From positions 1 through 64,000 of the forward strand of contig JANYLJ010000019.1 in assembly GCA_025357945.1 (NCBI GenBank): 64,000 nt of DNA, read 5' to 3'. The notes under the pieces are model-generated. The model was given only the letters and a program-made list of their open reading frames with translations. It searched no databases and was not told where the DNA came from. The DNA comes from Gemmatimonadota bacterium. Lineage in GTDB: Bacteria; Gemmatimonadota; Gemmatimonadetes; Gemmatimonadales; GWC2-71-9. The translations under genes and the position numbers were made by a program. The first letter of the stretch is position 1. The number at the start of each line of letters is the position of its first letter. Below are positions 1-9,221 of the stretch, piece by piece.

Positions 1-1
1 G

Positions 2-565
2 GCGTTCCATATCGACGAAGCGCGGCAAGTCTTTTCGGCGGCCCAGGCTGCCGGTCTCCGCGTCAAGGCACATGTCGATCAGTTCCACGCCATCGGCGGC
101 GTGGAGTTGGCCGTGGAGTTTAACGCGCTGTCGGCCGATCACCTCGAGGCTTCCGGTGCGGCACAAATCGCCGCACTTGCCGCAAGCGATACGATCGGCG
201 TCCTCCTCCCCGGCGTCACCCTCCATCTCGGCATCCCGGCCGCTCCGGGGCGAGCGCTGATCGACGCCGGCGCCGCCGTGGCCGTGGCAACCGACCTCAA
301 CCCGGGATCGTCGCCGCTCTTCTCCACCCAATTGGCCATGGCGCTCGCGGTGCGGATCAACCGGCTCAGTGTCTGCGAGGCACTCACCGCCGCCACCGCC
401 AACGCCGCGGCGGCCCTGGGCTTGCGCGACACCGGCCGGCTGCGAGCGGGCCAGCGCGCCGACTTCATCATCACCGACTACCCCGATTGGCGCGACATCG
501 TGTACACTCTTGGGGGTACGCCGGTCGAACGAATCTACATTGGCGGCAAGGAGCTGACATTCTGA
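2..565 (+). CDS. hutI: Imidazolonepropionase, C-terminal part (left end cut by window)
   Basis: The reading frame is open from base 2 and runs to the TGA at 563-565, so the ORF-track start at 101 is internal. The protein belongs to the amidohydrolase superfamily and hydrolyses imidazolone-5-propionate to formiminoglutamate, the third step of histidine degradation. The visible part holds the metal/substrate motif KAHVDQFH, then DLNPGSSP, and a C-terminal strand typical of the family. The next gene, hutH, starts 11 bases downstream, which supports the assignment. About half of the usual ~410 residues is missing to the left. Confidence 0.93.
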   Translation, partial: AFHIDEARQVFSAAQAAGLRVKAHVDQFHAIGGVELAVEFNALSADHLEASGAAQIAALAASDTIGVLLPGVTLHLGIPAAPGRALIDAGAAVAVATDLNPGSSPLFSTQLAMALAVRINRLSVCEALTAATANAAAALGLRDTGRLRAGQRADFIITDYPDWRDIVYTLGGTPVERIYIGGKELTF

Positions 566-576
566 CGAACGCGGAG

Positions 577-2103
577 ATGAAACCGGTCCTGATCGGGACG
601 CTCCTCACGCTCGCCGACGTGATGCGTGTCGCGAACGACGCCGCGCCGGTGCGACTCGCCGACACCGCCCGCGAACGGGTTCTCGCCAGTCGTCGCTACA
701 TCGAGCGCGTGGTCGCCGAAGGACGCACCGTGTACGGCGTCACGACCGGGTTCGGCAAGCTCGCGAACATCCGCATTGCCCCGGCCGATGTCCAGCAACT
801 CCAGCGCAACCTGATCCGCTCGCACGCCATGGGTGTCGGTGAACCATTGTCCCAGGAAGTGGTGCGTGGCATGCTCCTCCTCCGCGCGCAGTCACTCTCC
901 CTCGGCTACAGCGGTATCCGCGTCGAAGTCGTTGAGCTCCTGCTGGCGATGCTGAATCATGGCATCCACCCGGTGATCCCGTCGCAGGGATCGGTTGGCG
1001 CGAGTGGCGATCTCGCCCCGTTGGCGCACATGGCCCTGGCACTCATCGGCGAGGGCAAGGTCGAAGTCGGGGACGCGCTTATCCCCGCAGCTGGCGCGCT
1101 CGCCGAGGTTGGCCTGACGCCGGTGACGCTCGAAGCGAAGGAGGGTCTCGCGCTCATCAACGGTACCCAGGCGATGACCGCCATTGGTGCCCTCACGGTG
1201 TTCGACGCCCTTGAGCTCGCGACGGCGGCGGATATCGCGGCGGCGATGTCGCTCGAAGCGCTCAAGGGCTCGCGGGCGCCGTTCGATCCCCGTGTGACGA
1301 TGGTGCGCAGCCACCCCGGTGCGGCCGAGACCGCCGCGAACGTGCTCGCCGTGTCGGCCAGTTCGCCCATTCACGCAGCGCATGCCGATTGTGACAAGAT
1401 CCAGGACGCCTATTCCCTCCGCTGCGTCCCGCAGGTACACGGCGCCTCCCGCGACGCCTTGCGTCACGCCGCCGAAGTGCTCACGCGCGAGATCAATGCG
1501 GTCACCGACAATCCGCTGGTCTTCGCCGACGACGACGCGGTAATCTCGGCCGGCAACTTCCATGGCCAGCCGGTCGCGCTGGTGATGGACTACGCCAAGA
1601 TCGCCGTCGCGGAACTCGCGAACATCGCTGAACGACGCATCGAACACATGATGGACCCGGCCGTGTCGGGGCTGCCAGCGTTCCTGGCCCATCAGGGCGG
1701 GCTGCACTCGGGGTTGATGATTTCGCAGTACACCGCGGCATCGCTGGTGAGTGAGAACAAGGTGCTCGCGCATCCCGCCAGCGTGGATTCAATCCCGACC
1801 AGCGCCAACCAGGAAGATCACGTCTCGATGGGCACCATCAGCGCGCGTCAGTGCGCGATGATCCTGGAAAACGCGCGTTGGGTGATCGCAATCGAGGTCC
1901 TCAGTGCCACCCAGGCGCTCGAGTTCCACAAGCCGCTTGAGGCCGGGCCCGGCGTCAGCGCCGCGGTCAACCTGGTACGCAGTGTCGTCCCGCCGCTCGA
2001 AGCCGATCGGATCATGACCGGCGATCTCGCTGCTGTACGCGACCTGATCGTCTCGCGAAGCCTGCGCGATGCGGTGGAACTTGCGGTGGGGCCGCTGCAC
2101 TGA
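577..2103 (+). CDS. hutH: Histidine ammonia-lyase
   Basis: Deaminates L-histidine to urocanate, the first step of histidine use, in the cytoplasm. The protein is 508 residues, normal for the family, when started at the ATG at 577; the ORF-track start at 487 lies inside hutI and adds 30 foreign residues. The Ala142-Ser143-Gly144 triad that cyclises to the MIO electrophile is present in GSVGASGDLAPL, and the TTGFGKL and NPLVF segments are conserved. It is co-oriented with hutI, so the two form the end of a hut operon. hutU is not visible here. A TetR gene converges on it but need not control it. Confidence 0.96.
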   Translation: MKPVLIGTLLTLADVMRVANDAAPVRLADTARERVLASRRYIERVVAEGRTVYGVTTGFGKLANIRIAPADVQQLQRNLIRSHAMGVGEPLSQEVVRGMLLLRAQSLSLGYSGIRVEVVELLLAMLNHGIHPVIPSQGSVGASGDLAPLAHMALALIGEGKVEVGDALIPAAGALAEVGLTPVTLEAKEGLALINGTQAMTAIGALTVFDALELATAADIAAAMSLEALKGSRAPFDPRVTMVRSHPGAAETAANVLAVSASSPIHAAHADCDKIQDAYSLRCVPQVHGASRDALRHAAEVLTREINAVTDNPLVFADDDAVISAGNFHGQPVALVMDYAKIAVAELANIAERRIEHMMDPAVSGLPAFLAHQGGLHSGLMISQYTAASLVSENKVLAHPASVDSIPTSANQEDHVSMGTISARQCAMILENARWVIAIEVLSATQALEFHKPLEAGPGVSAAVNLVRSVVPPLEADRIMTGDLAAVRDLIVSRSLRDAVELAVGPLH

Positions 2104-2151
2104 CCTGACCTGGCACGCCGTGTGTCCTTTGGGAGTACCGCTATCCCTCGA

Positions 2152-2769
2152 TCAATCTGGTCCGGCGGTGGTCGAACCGCCGACCGTGATCGGCCGCCAC
2201 GCAATCGCTTCCCACGCTGCATCCAGCGTGGCCAGAGCATGGGGATGGCTCGCGCTCCATTCGCGGCTCGCAACGCGCTCGGTCGCGAACGCCACCAGGG
2301 TCAGCCACACTGACGTCCAGAGTTCGACCACCCCGGCCCGCACACTCCCTTCCTGCTTGCCATGCGCGATCAGGTGTTCGAGCCCGTGTCGCAGTTCAGC
2401 GGCCGCGGCTCGCGACGGATCATCGAGCTCGCGCGTGTGCCGCCAGCCGAGGAGCAGGCGGACCCGGGCCGGATCCTTTTCGGCGCACTCCAGCCATTTT
2501 CGGCCAAGCCGGTTCAGTCGTTCGCCCACTGATCGACCGGTCCCCGAGCTCACCTCTCGCACGCCGGCGATACCCCACCGTTGCATGTCCTGGTACGCCG
2601 CATTCAATAGCGCATGCTTGCTGGGGAAATGCCGATAGATCGTGCCTTCGGCCACCCCCGCCCGCTTGGCCAGGATCGGCGTGGTGGTGGCGTGGTACCC
2701 GGTGGTGGTAAAGAGCTCCCGCGCCGCCTCGAGCAGCCGATCGCGGGTGGTTTGTCCGGCTTCCGGCAT
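2152..2769 (-). CDS. TetR-family transcriptional regulator
   Basis: A 205-residue protein with an N-terminal TetR helix-turn-helix (TTRDRLLEAARELF ... GTIYRHFPSKHAL) followed by a variable all-helical ligand domain. The ORF-track start is 19 residues upstream; I prefer the ATG at 2769, which has GAGG just upstream and begins right before the HTH. Between this start and the upstream gene lie REP-like repeat copies. Ligand and targets cannot be told; the divergent dehydrogenase at 2961 is a natural candidate target. Confidence 0.88.
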   Translation of the reverse strand: MPEAGQTTRDRLLEAARELFTTTGYHATTTPILAKRAGVAEGTIYRHFPSKHALLNAAYQDMQRWGIAGVREVSSGTGRSVGERLNRLGRKWLECAEKDPARVRLLLGWRHTRELDDPSRAAAAELRHGLEHLIAHGKQEGSVRAGVVELWTSVWLTLVAFATERVASREWSASHPHALATLDAAWEAIAWRPITVGGSTTAGPD

Positions 2770-2784
2770 CGATCCTCGTGTGTT

Positions 2785-2888
2785 GTCGTCCTGAGCGAAG
2801 CGAAGGACCAGCGTGATTGCGTACACCTGACGCCCTACGGCACGGATCAGCAGTTCCGTCTACGTTGGCCCTTCGCTTCGCTCCGGGC
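2785..2888. repeat. REP-like element pair, inverted
   Basis: 2785-2809 reads GTCGTCCTGAGCGAAGCGAAGGACC, and an imperfect inverted copy lies at 2867-2888 (cccttcgcttcgctccggg). They flank the middle of the 190-base gap between the divergent TetR and dehydrogenase genes. Related copies are at 10045, 16474-16614 and 31563. The rest of this gap shows no further gene. Confidence 0.7.
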
Positions 2889-2960
2889 GAAAGATCTGGC
2901 TCACGGCTCACGGCTCCCAGCTATTTTCCCTCCGCACCTAACGCCACACCAGGGTCAATC

Positions 2961-4103
2961 ATGAAGATGCTGGTACTCGGAGCGGGCTTACAAGGCTCCG
3001 CCTGCGCATTTGATCTGCTCCAGGATCCGGAAGTCACCCAGGTCACCCTGGCGGACATCCAGCCCGAACGGATGGCCCGGTTTCTCTCCTCGCGCAATGA
3101 CCCGAAGCTCCGCCCGGTCACGCTCGACGTGACAGATCATACCGCCGTTCGCAACCTCATGGCGGGCCATGCTGCCGTGATGAGCGCACTCCCGTACTAC
3201 TTCAATGGACCGATGGCCGCCCTCGTTGTGGCAACCGGCTGCCACTTCGCCGATCTCGGTGGCAATACCCAGATCGTCATGGAGCAGAAGCAACTCGACG
3301 CCGAAGCCCACGCCAAGGGGCTGTCGATCATGCCCGACTGCGGACTCGCACCCGGCATGGTCAACATTCTCGCCGCGGAAGGAATGCGGCGCCTCGACAC
3401 GGTCGACCGGGTACGGATCTACGTCGGTGGGCTGCCGCAGCATCCCCAACCGCCGCTCAACTACCAGATCGTCTACTCGCTCGAAGGGGCGCTCGATTAT
3501 TACACCACGCCGTCATGGATCCTGCGCGACGGCAAGCGCTGCACCGTAGACGCACTGAGTGAACTCGAACAGGTGGAGTTCCCCACGCCGATCGGCACTC
3601 TCGAAGCGTTCCACACCGGTGGCGGTATTTCCACCATGCCGTTCACGTGGCAAGGGAAGGTGCGCGAAATGGAATACAAGACGCTGCGCTATCCCGGTCA
3701 CGTCGCCATCATGAAGCCGATCCGCGAGCTCGGCCTGCTCAGCCTCGACCCGTTGATGGTAAAGGGCCATCCAGTGATCCCACGCGACCTCTTCATCGCC
3801 GCGGTCTCACCCCAACTCACCAAGCCGGAAGGGCGCGATCTCGTGGCACTCCGGATCATTGTCAGCGGGGACAAGCACGGCAAACCCGCGAGCACCACCT
3901 TCGACCTGATTGATCGCTTCGACGAGGTGCATCACGTTTCGGCAATGATGCGCACCACTGGCTACTCGCTTTCGATCACCGGCCTGGTCCAGGCCCGCCG
4001 CCAGGTGATCCGCTTCGGCGTCACCACGCCCGACGAAGGAATGCCGTTTGATCGGTATGTCGACGGATTGAAGCAGCGGGGGATCGTGATCCGGGAGAGC
4101 TGA
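2961..4103 (+). CDS. Saccharopine dehydrogenase-family oxidoreductase, lysine 6-dehydrogenase-like
   Basis: A 380-residue enzyme with an N-terminal Rossmann NAD(P) fold (MLVLGAGLQGSACAFDLL) and the C-terminal saccharopine-dehydrogenase catalytic domain. Segments PDCGLAPGMVNIL, YVGGLP, LEAFHTGGG and EYKTLRYPGH match what I recall of L-lysine 6-dehydrogenases, which oxidatively deaminate the lysine epsilon-amine. The ORF-track start at 2817 adds 48 residues from the repeat-rich gap; the ATG at 2961 begins directly at the Rossmann strand. It ends flush against the convergent gene at 4104. Substrate is inferred from family resemblance. Confidence 0.78.
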   Translation: MKMLVLGAGLQGSACAFDLLQDPEVTQVTLADIQPERMARFLSSRNDPKLRPVTLDVTDHTAVRNLMAGHAAVMSALPYYFNGPMAALVVATGCHFADLGGNTQIVMEQKQLDAEAHAKGLSIMPDCGLAPGMVNILAAEGMRRLDTVDRVRIYVGGLPQHPQPPLNYQIVYSLEGALDYYTTPSWILRDGKRCTVDALSELEQVEFPTPIGTLEAFHTGGGISTMPFTWQGKVREMEYKTLRYPGHVAIMKPIRELGLLSLDPLMVKGHPVIPRDLFIAAVSPQLTKPEGRDLVALRIIVSGDKHGKPASTTFDLIDRFDEVHHVSAMMRTTGYSLSITGLVQARRQVIRFGVTTPDEGMPFDRYVDGLKQRGIVIRES

Positions 4104-5177
4104 TTACCAACTCCACCCACTGCTGATGTACAGTCGCGTCGCATGCTCCCCGCGCGCGACGGTCGCCGTCAGGACGGAGTTCCGCAGCAGGCGGAGTGCG
4201 ACGCCCACGCCTGGCCCGACGGTCCATTCCATCGGCGCCGCGATGCCCGGCGTGTCGGCCAGGTAGGCACAATCGCAATACGCGCGACTCGCATCAACAA
4301 ACGCGAGTACCGCAATCGCCCCACCAGGGAAGACTTTCAGGTCGTGGCGAATTTCCGCGGCAAACAGCATCATGTTCTTGTTCACGCGGGCGCCGATCGG
4401 CAGTGCGCGATTCGACTCCGGGCCGCCGCCGAGTACGAAATCGTCCTCCCATGCCGGCAGCGTGCGCACGCCATTCGTCGTCAGGTGTGAGCCAGTGCGA
4501 ATGCCCGCGCGAGCGGTAACGCGGGTGCGTTCGCCCATCGATGCCCAGCCGCTCGCGAGCGCGTACGCTCCGAGCATACTGTTCATGGACCCGATAAATG
4601 GCCCGAACTGGAGAAGCGCGCCGCGGCGCGTGTCGTATTCCCGGTCGCGCAGGTCGATGACGAGCGCGAGCCGACCACGAACCTCCGACTCGGATGTCGC
4701 CGAACTTCCGCCCACGATGACATGCGTGGCGTCGCCGCGAAGCGCGACCGACACCGGTCCCTGTATTCGTCGCGTAACCTCGACACTTGCCACCTGACGC
4801 ATCGCTGGCGTGTCGCCGCCATACATCCCTTCTTTCCCAGCCTGCACGATCACCTGCAACCGCCAGCCATCCGCCAGCCGCGGGAAATCGCCCCGCGCGC
4901 GCAGCAGCCAGGAGTCCTTGGTGGAGTATCCACCCTCCACCGCCACCTGGTCGTGCACCGACACACGGTCATCCCAGCGCGACTGCCGGAACCACACCGC
5001 CCGCGCCATCGCCATCACGCCGTCGTTCGGTGACGCCGTGACGTACGGGAAATACGACAGCCGCCGTGGGTACGGTGGCGTGGAATCCTGCGCGGTCAAC
5101 GCAAGCGGCAGAACAAGCGCTGTCATCCCGAGCAACGCGAGGGATCGGCCGGCGCGAACGAGACGATTCTTCGCCAT
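4104..5177 (-). CDS. Omp85/surface-antigen-type outer-membrane barrel protein
   Basis: A 357-residue protein with a signal peptide (LALLGMTALVLPLALTAQ) and a C-terminal half of amphipathic strands with the LVIDLRDREYDTRRGALLQFGP and RTLPAWEDDFVLGGGPESNR signatures of BamA/TamA-like barrels. It ends in an aromatic residue (SGWSW), as many outer-membrane proteins do. There are no obvious POTRA domains, so it resembles stand-alone surface-antigen (D15) proteins. The start is taken at the ATG at 5177 rather than 5216. It lies 17 bases downstream of the exported asparaginase and is probably co-transcribed. Confidence 0.72.
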   Translation of the reverse strand: MAKNRLVRAGRSLALLGMTALVLPLALTAQDSTPPYPRRLSYFPYVTASPNDGVMAMARAVWFRQSRWDDRVSVHDQVAVEGGYSTKDSWLLRARGDFPRLADGWRLQVIVQAGKEGMYGGDTPAMRQVASVEVTRRIQGPVSVALRGDATHVIVGGSSATSESEVRGRLALVIDLRDREYDTRRGALLQFGPFIGSMNSMLGAYALASGWASMGERTRVTARAGIRTGSHLTTNGVRTLPAWEDDFVLGGGPESNRALPIGARVNKNMMLFAAEIRHDLKVFPGGAIAVLAFVDASRAYCDCAYLADTPGIAAPMEWTVGPGVGVALRLLRNSVLTATVARGEHATRLYISSGWSW

Positions 5178-5194
5178 GCACGGGCTAACAGCCC

Positions 5195-6253
5195 TCACGA
5201 AAACAGCACGGCGCAATCTTCCGTCCGGGCGCCCTTCTCGTCACACACCGCGAACGGCGACGCCGTCATCGCCGCCGCGCCATACACGCCGGCCTTGTTC
5301 ACGGCGTAATACTGCAGCTGAAACGTGGGCCGACCATTCGGGGCAACCCATCGCGCTGGAATCATCGCCATCACCCGCTTGAGCGTCGCAAGACACGCAT
5401 CCTTGGGGTGCATGCCGCGACGCATGTTGTCCACCACCGAGAAGCCACCGCACACCAGCATGTTGCACTCCCCCAGCCCGGTCGATCCCGCCGCTCCGAC
5501 GTCGTTGTCCGTGTATTGGCCGGCACCGACGATCCCGGAGTCCCCGACCCGCCCGGGGACCTTCCACGACAGTCCGCTGGTGGTGACGATCGACGAAACG
5601 TCACCGGCCTGGTTGACCAGCATCATCGGGCAGGTGCCCGTCGTGGTCTTCACCAGCTTTTCGCTCCCCGGGACGTCGATGTAGTTATCCGTCGCGCTCA
5701 TGTTGGCTCGCCAGTGCAGCCATGCTTCGCGCGACGCCGGCGTGAGCAGGTCCTCGATCGGATATCCGTACGATGTCGCAAATCGCTGCGCATCCCGGCC
5801 GACCAGCATGATGTGGTTGGTATACTTCATGACCAGCTGCACGATCTCGCTCGGCGTCTTGATCCCTTCCAGTGCCCCCACCGCACCCGCTCGCTTGGTC
5901 GGCCCGTGCATGCACGAGGCATCGAGCTGCACGACCCCGTCGGCGTTCGGCAACCCACCGTATCCCACGGACTGATCCGTCGGATCCAGTTCCTGGATCT
6001 TGACGCCCGCCACGCCGGCGTCGAGCGTGTCGGCCCCCTGGGTCATCATGTCGACCGCCTTCGCCACGCCGCGCAAACCGTTGGAGCTGGCCACCGCACA
6101 CAGGCGCGACGGCGACCGGCGGAGCACGTACGGCGCGGCTACCGCGTGACCGGGCGCCAGCGCCGCCCCGGCGAGGGCGGCACCGGCGGCGCCGAGAAAT
6201 GAGCGGCGGGAAACGGGAGTGTCGGCCACGAAATGGCTCCGGTGGGTGATCAA
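5195..6253 (-). CDS. Exported N4-(beta-N-acetylglucosaminyl)-L-asparaginase / isoaspartyl peptidase family (Ntn hydrolase)
   Basis: A 352-residue Ntn hydrolase with a Tat signal (SRRSFLGAAGAALAGAAL) sending the folded precursor out of the cytoplasm. The family self-cleaves before a catalytic threonine; here that position is the Thr of GTCPMML, so the usual D|T junction is G|T. The later PGRVGDSGIVGAGQYTDN and GSTGLGE segments are typical of glycosylasparaginases, which cleave the GlcNAc-Asn link. It starts with TTG, preceded seven bases upstream by TAGCTT (probable leaderless transcript), and is divergent from pncB. Confidence 0.82.
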   Translation of the reverse strand: MITHRSHFVADTPVSRRSFLGAAGAALAGAALAPGHAVAAPYVLRRSPSRLCAVASSNGLRGVAKAVDMMTQGADTLDAGVAGVKIQELDPTDQSVGYGGLPNADGVVQLDASCMHGPTKRAGAVGALEGIKTPSEIVQLVMKYTNHIMLVGRDAQRFATSYGYPIEDLLTPASREAWLHWRANMSATDNYIDVPGSEKLVKTTTGTCPMMLVNQAGDVSSIVTTSGLSWKVPGRVGDSGIVGAGQYTDNDVGAAGSTGLGECNMLVCGGFSVVDNMRRGMHPKDACLATLKRVMAMIPARWVAPNGRPTFQLQYYAVNKAGVYGAAAMTASPFAVCDEKGARTEDCAVLFS

Positions 6254-6260
6254 GGAAGGT

Positions 6261-6270
6261 AAGCTAGATT
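6261..6270. promoter_or_regulatory. Divergent -10 elements TAGCTT (-) and TAGATT (+)
   Basis: On the minus strand TAGCTT (6266-6261) ends seven bases before the TTG of the asparaginase; on the plus strand TAGATT (6265-6270) ends nine bases before the pncB ATG. Neither gene has a clear Shine-Dalgarno. The elements overlap by two bases, so transcription in the two directions should compete. Confidence 0.5.
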
Positions 6271-6279
6271 TCCCCGCCC

Positions 6280-7341
6280 ATGACCGCCCGCCCCAAGCGC
6301 CTAGACCCCGCGATCTTCAATCTCCCCGTTGAACGGATGCGCGCCGGGTACTACTCCGACAAGTACTTTGTCCGCGCCCGCGAGGTCCTCAACCGGGACG
6401 GCTACAACCCCAGCGTTACCGTGCAGATCTTCGGCAAGGCCGATGCCCTGCTCGGCGGGATCGACGAAGCGATCGCGATCCTCAAGCTCTGTAGCGACGA
6501 CTGGAGCGCGCTCGACGTCAAGGCGTTGTACGACGGCGATGCCGTCGCCCCTTGGGAAGTGGTACTCGAAATCGAGGGGCCGTACGCCCACTTTGCCCAC
6601 CTCGAAACACTCTATCTCGGCGTCCTCGCCCGTCGCACGCGTGTCGGCACCAACACCCGCCGGGTGGTCGCCGCCGCCGATCCCAAGCAGATCATGTTCT
6701 TCCCGGCACGCCACGACCACTGGCTGGTGCAGACCGGCGACGGCTATGCCGCCCATATCGCCGGGGCGATCGGCGTCTCCACCGATGCCCAGGCGTCGTG
6801 GTGGGGCAGCGAAGGAATCGGCACCGTCCCGCACGGATTGATCGCTGCCTACGGCGGCGACACCGTACTCGCGTCGCGCAAGTTCCTCGAGCACATGGAC
6901 CACGACGTGCGGCTGGTGACGCTGGTCGACTTCGAAAACGACTGCGTCCGCACCTCGGTCGACCTCGCCAACGCCCTCGGCAGTTCGCTCTACGGCGTCC
7001 GCATTGATACCAGTGAAATGTTGGTGGACAAGTCCGTCATTCCGATGATGGGGCATTCCAAGCCCACCGGTGTCACGCCGCAGCTCGTCCACAATGTTCG
7101 CGACGCCCTGGATCGCGCCGGTCACCGGCAGGTCCGGATTGTGGTCTCAGGCGGGTTTACGGTGGACAAGATTCTCGATTTCGAGGCGCGTCAGGTCCCT
7201 GTGGACGCGTACGGTGTTGGTTCTTCTCTCTTTCAGGGCCGTTTCGACTTCACGGCCGACGTGGTCATGCACGCGGGAAAGCCGTGCGCAAAGGTCGGGC
7301 GGGAGTATCGCGCCAGTCCTCGACTCGAGAAAGTGGTGTGA
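6280..7341 (+). CDS. pncB: Nicotinate phosphoribosyltransferase
   Basis: Joins nicotinate to PRPP to give nicotinate mononucleotide in NAD salvage. The 353-residue protein is of the short bacterial/archaeal type, with GYYSDKYF at the N-terminus, the active-site segment FFPARHDH, STDAQASWWG and the phosphate-binding C-terminal part VVSGGFTVDKI and YGVGSSLF. Its last codons overlap the next gene by GTGA, and the operon continues with a nicotinamidase-like gene, which makes the pathway assignment firm. Confidence 0.92.
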   Translation: MTARPKRLDPAIFNLPVERMRAGYYSDKYFVRAREVLNRDGYNPSVTVQIFGKADALLGGIDEAIAILKLCSDDWSALDVKALYDGDAVAPWEVVLEIEGPYAHFAHLETLYLGVLARRTRVGTNTRRVVAAADPKQIMFFPARHDHWLVQTGDGYAAHIAGAIGVSTDAQASWWGSEGIGTVPHGLIAAYGGDTVLASRKFLEHMDHDVRLVTLVDFENDCVRTSVDLANALGSSLYGVRIDTSEMLVDKSVIPMMGHSKPTGVTPQLVHNVRDALDRAGHRQVRIVVSGGFTVDKILDFEARQVPVDAYGVGSSLFQGRFDFTADVVMHAGKPCAKVGREYRASPRLEKVV

Positions 7342-7967
7342 CCACGATCTGCTGGGACATCGACACCCAGGTCGACTTCATCATGGCCGCGGGCCTGCTC
7401 GCTGTTCCGGGCGCCGACGCGATCATCCCGAATCTCCAGCGGCTCACCGACTGGGCCCACCGCTCCGGAATCCGGATCGTCGCCACCGCCGATGATCACG
7501 ACGTGGGCCACGCGGAAATCACCGATCGCCCCGACTGGAGCACCACCTTTCCGCCACATTGCATGCGCGGCACACCGGGACAGCAGAAGATCGCGGCCAC
7601 CACGCTGCGCGATCCGTTGTTGTTCCAGCCGGTGCCACTTGATGCGGGCGACGTCGCGGCAGCAGTTCGCGCTCGTCGCGGTGACATCCTGCTCAACAAG
7701 CCGGGCACCGATGTCTTTCGCTGGAACCCGAATGCTGCCACGGTGCTTGCCACGCTGGCACCCGACCGGATCATCGTCTACGGCGTCGCCACGGATTTCT
7801 GTACTCGGGCGGCGGTCACCGGGCTGGCGCGGCGGCGGCCGGAGGCCGAGCTCGTCATCGTGCGCGATGCAATTCGCGGCATCGACGATGCCGTGAGTCG
7901 CGCGCTGGTCACGGAGTGGCGGGACGCCGGGCACCTGTTGATCACCACATCGGAACTCGTCGGGTGA
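7338..7967 (+). CDS. pncA: Nicotinamidase (isochorismatase fold)
   Basis: Hydrolyses nicotinamide to nicotinate, the substrate of the preceding pncB. The GTG start overlaps the pncB stop (GTGA) and gives 209 residues; the ORF-track start lies inside pncB. The catalytic triad is visible: Asp in WDIDTQVDF, Lys in LLNKPGTDVF and Cys in ATDFCTRAAV. Metal-ligand candidates are in TADDHD and PPHCMRGTPGQ. Other isochorismatase-fold amidases are possible, but the pncB context favours nicotinamidase. Confidence 0.87.
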   Translation: MTTICWDIDTQVDFIMAAGLLAVPGADAIIPNLQRLTDWAHRSGIRIVATADDHDVGHAEITDRPDWSTTFPPHCMRGTPGQQKIAATTLRDPLLFQPVPLDAGDVAAAVRARRGDILLNKPGTDVFRWNPNAATVLATLAPDRIIVYGVATDFCTRAAVTGLARRRPEAELVIVRDAIRGIDDAVSRALVTEWRDAGHLLITTSELVG

Positions 7968-9034
7968 CGCTGACGGGACGCTTCTTCAATCCCGGACCGG
8001 TCGAGGTCGACTCCGAGGTGGCCCAGGCGATGCTTCGTCCGATGATCGGACACCGCGGACCCGAAGCCCGCGCGCTGGTCGGGCGCTTGCAGCCCGGGCT
8101 GCAGGCGCTTTTCGGCACGGCACGTCCGGTGATGCTCACCACCGGGTCCGCCACCGCAATGATGGAGGCGGCGATTCGCTCGGGGGTTCGGGATCACGTG
8201 CTCTGTATCGTGAGCGGCACCTTTGGTGAGCGCTTCGCCGATGTCGCAGAGCGGTGCGATAAGCAGGTGATTCGACTGCACGTCGCCCGCGGCGCCGTGC
8301 TCGAACCCGAGTTGCTTGAGAGGATGCTCGACGGCCCGCCGGTCGATGCGGTCACCCTGGTCCATTCGGAGACATCCACCGGTGCGCTCGCGCCCGTGGA
8401 ACAGTTGATCGCGCGCCTGCGACGCCTCGACGACGTTGTTACCATCGTCGACGCGGTCTCTTCGGTGGGAGGGATCGCGATCGAGGCCGATCGCTGGGGC
8501 GCGGACTTTCTTTTTGCCGGTTCGCAGAAGGCGATCGGCCTCCCACCCGGACTCGCCTTCGCCGTCGCCAGCGAACGCTTTGTTGAACGCGCCGGTTCGA
8601 TCGACGATCGCGGCTGCTATCTCGATGTGCTGGACCTGCTCCAGGCCGCAGAGGAGTCGCGCTTTCCGCAGACGCCAGCGCTGCCCATCGTCTATGCGCT
8701 CGAGACCCAACTCGGCCGTATCGCTCGTGAGGGACTCGCCACCCGTTTTGCGCGGCACCGCACCATGCGCGAATGCGTGGAGGCCTGGGTCGCCCGCCAC
8801 GGTCGCTGCGGCATCCTCGCCCCACCCGGCCGCCGCTCCGATACTGTCACTGCGCTCACGCTCCGCCCCGACATGGCAGCCACCACCGTGGCACGGGACC
8901 TGGCGTCGCGGGGGTGGCAGGTCGCCGTCGGCATCGACGCCGACAAGGACCAGCTCATCCGGATCGGCCACATGGGCGACGTCAGGCCAGAACAACTGGA
9001 GGAACTGCTCGCCACCATCGAGCCGCTGCTGTAG
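7964..9034 (+). CDS. Class V aminotransferase, alanine-glyoxylate / serine-pyruvate type
   Basis: A 356-residue PLP enzyme of fold type I with N-terminal FFNPGPVEV, the glycine-rich LTTGSATAMMEA cofactor loop, VHSETSTGAL, VDAVSSVGG, and the Schiff-base Lys in FAGSQKAIGLPPGLAF. The GTG start overlaps the pncA stop (GTGA). Amino donor and acceptor cannot be read from sequence. Why it is coupled to NAD salvage is unclear; it may supply or drain an amino acid linked to de novo NAD synthesis. Confidence 0.85.
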   Translation: MTLTGRFFNPGPVEVDSEVAQAMLRPMIGHRGPEARALVGRLQPGLQALFGTARPVMLTTGSATAMMEAAIRSGVRDHVLCIVSGTFGERFADVAERCDKQVIRLHVARGAVLEPELLERMLDGPPVDAVTLVHSETSTGALAPVEQLIARLRRLDDVVTIVDAVSSVGGIAIEADRWGADFLFAGSQKAIGLPPGLAFAVASERFVERAGSIDDRGCYLDVLDLLQAAEESRFPQTPALPIVYALETQLGRIAREGLATRFARHRTMRECVEAWVARHGRCGILAPPGRRSDTVTALTLRPDMAATTVARDLASRGWQVAVGIDADKDQLIRIGHMGDVRPEQLEELLATIEPLL

Positions 9035-9221
9035 CGGCGAAGGTGTGCTAAAGTGTTTCTGCCAAAGCGCTTACGTAACGGTAACAGAGTCGCACTGGTG
9101 CCTGTGCGCCAAGGTGCCTGCAGCGGCGTCCCTTAACGCTGGCAAGCTGAACGCGTCCTTGCACTGTGCAGGGGCTGATCCGCGGCCCCGTGCCAGTCAC
9201 CCAACTTGAGAGGTTCACCCA

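Noticed and set aside
7778-8995. 405-residue minus-strand ORF
   Set aside because: Antisense shadow of the nicotinamidase/aminotransferase genes, which have intact active sites and overlapping starts.
9035-9221. Possible small RNA or tRNA in the 187-base gap
   Set aside because: No cloverleaf or T-loop sequence; only short palindromes (TTACGTAA, TGCACTGTGCA) are seen.
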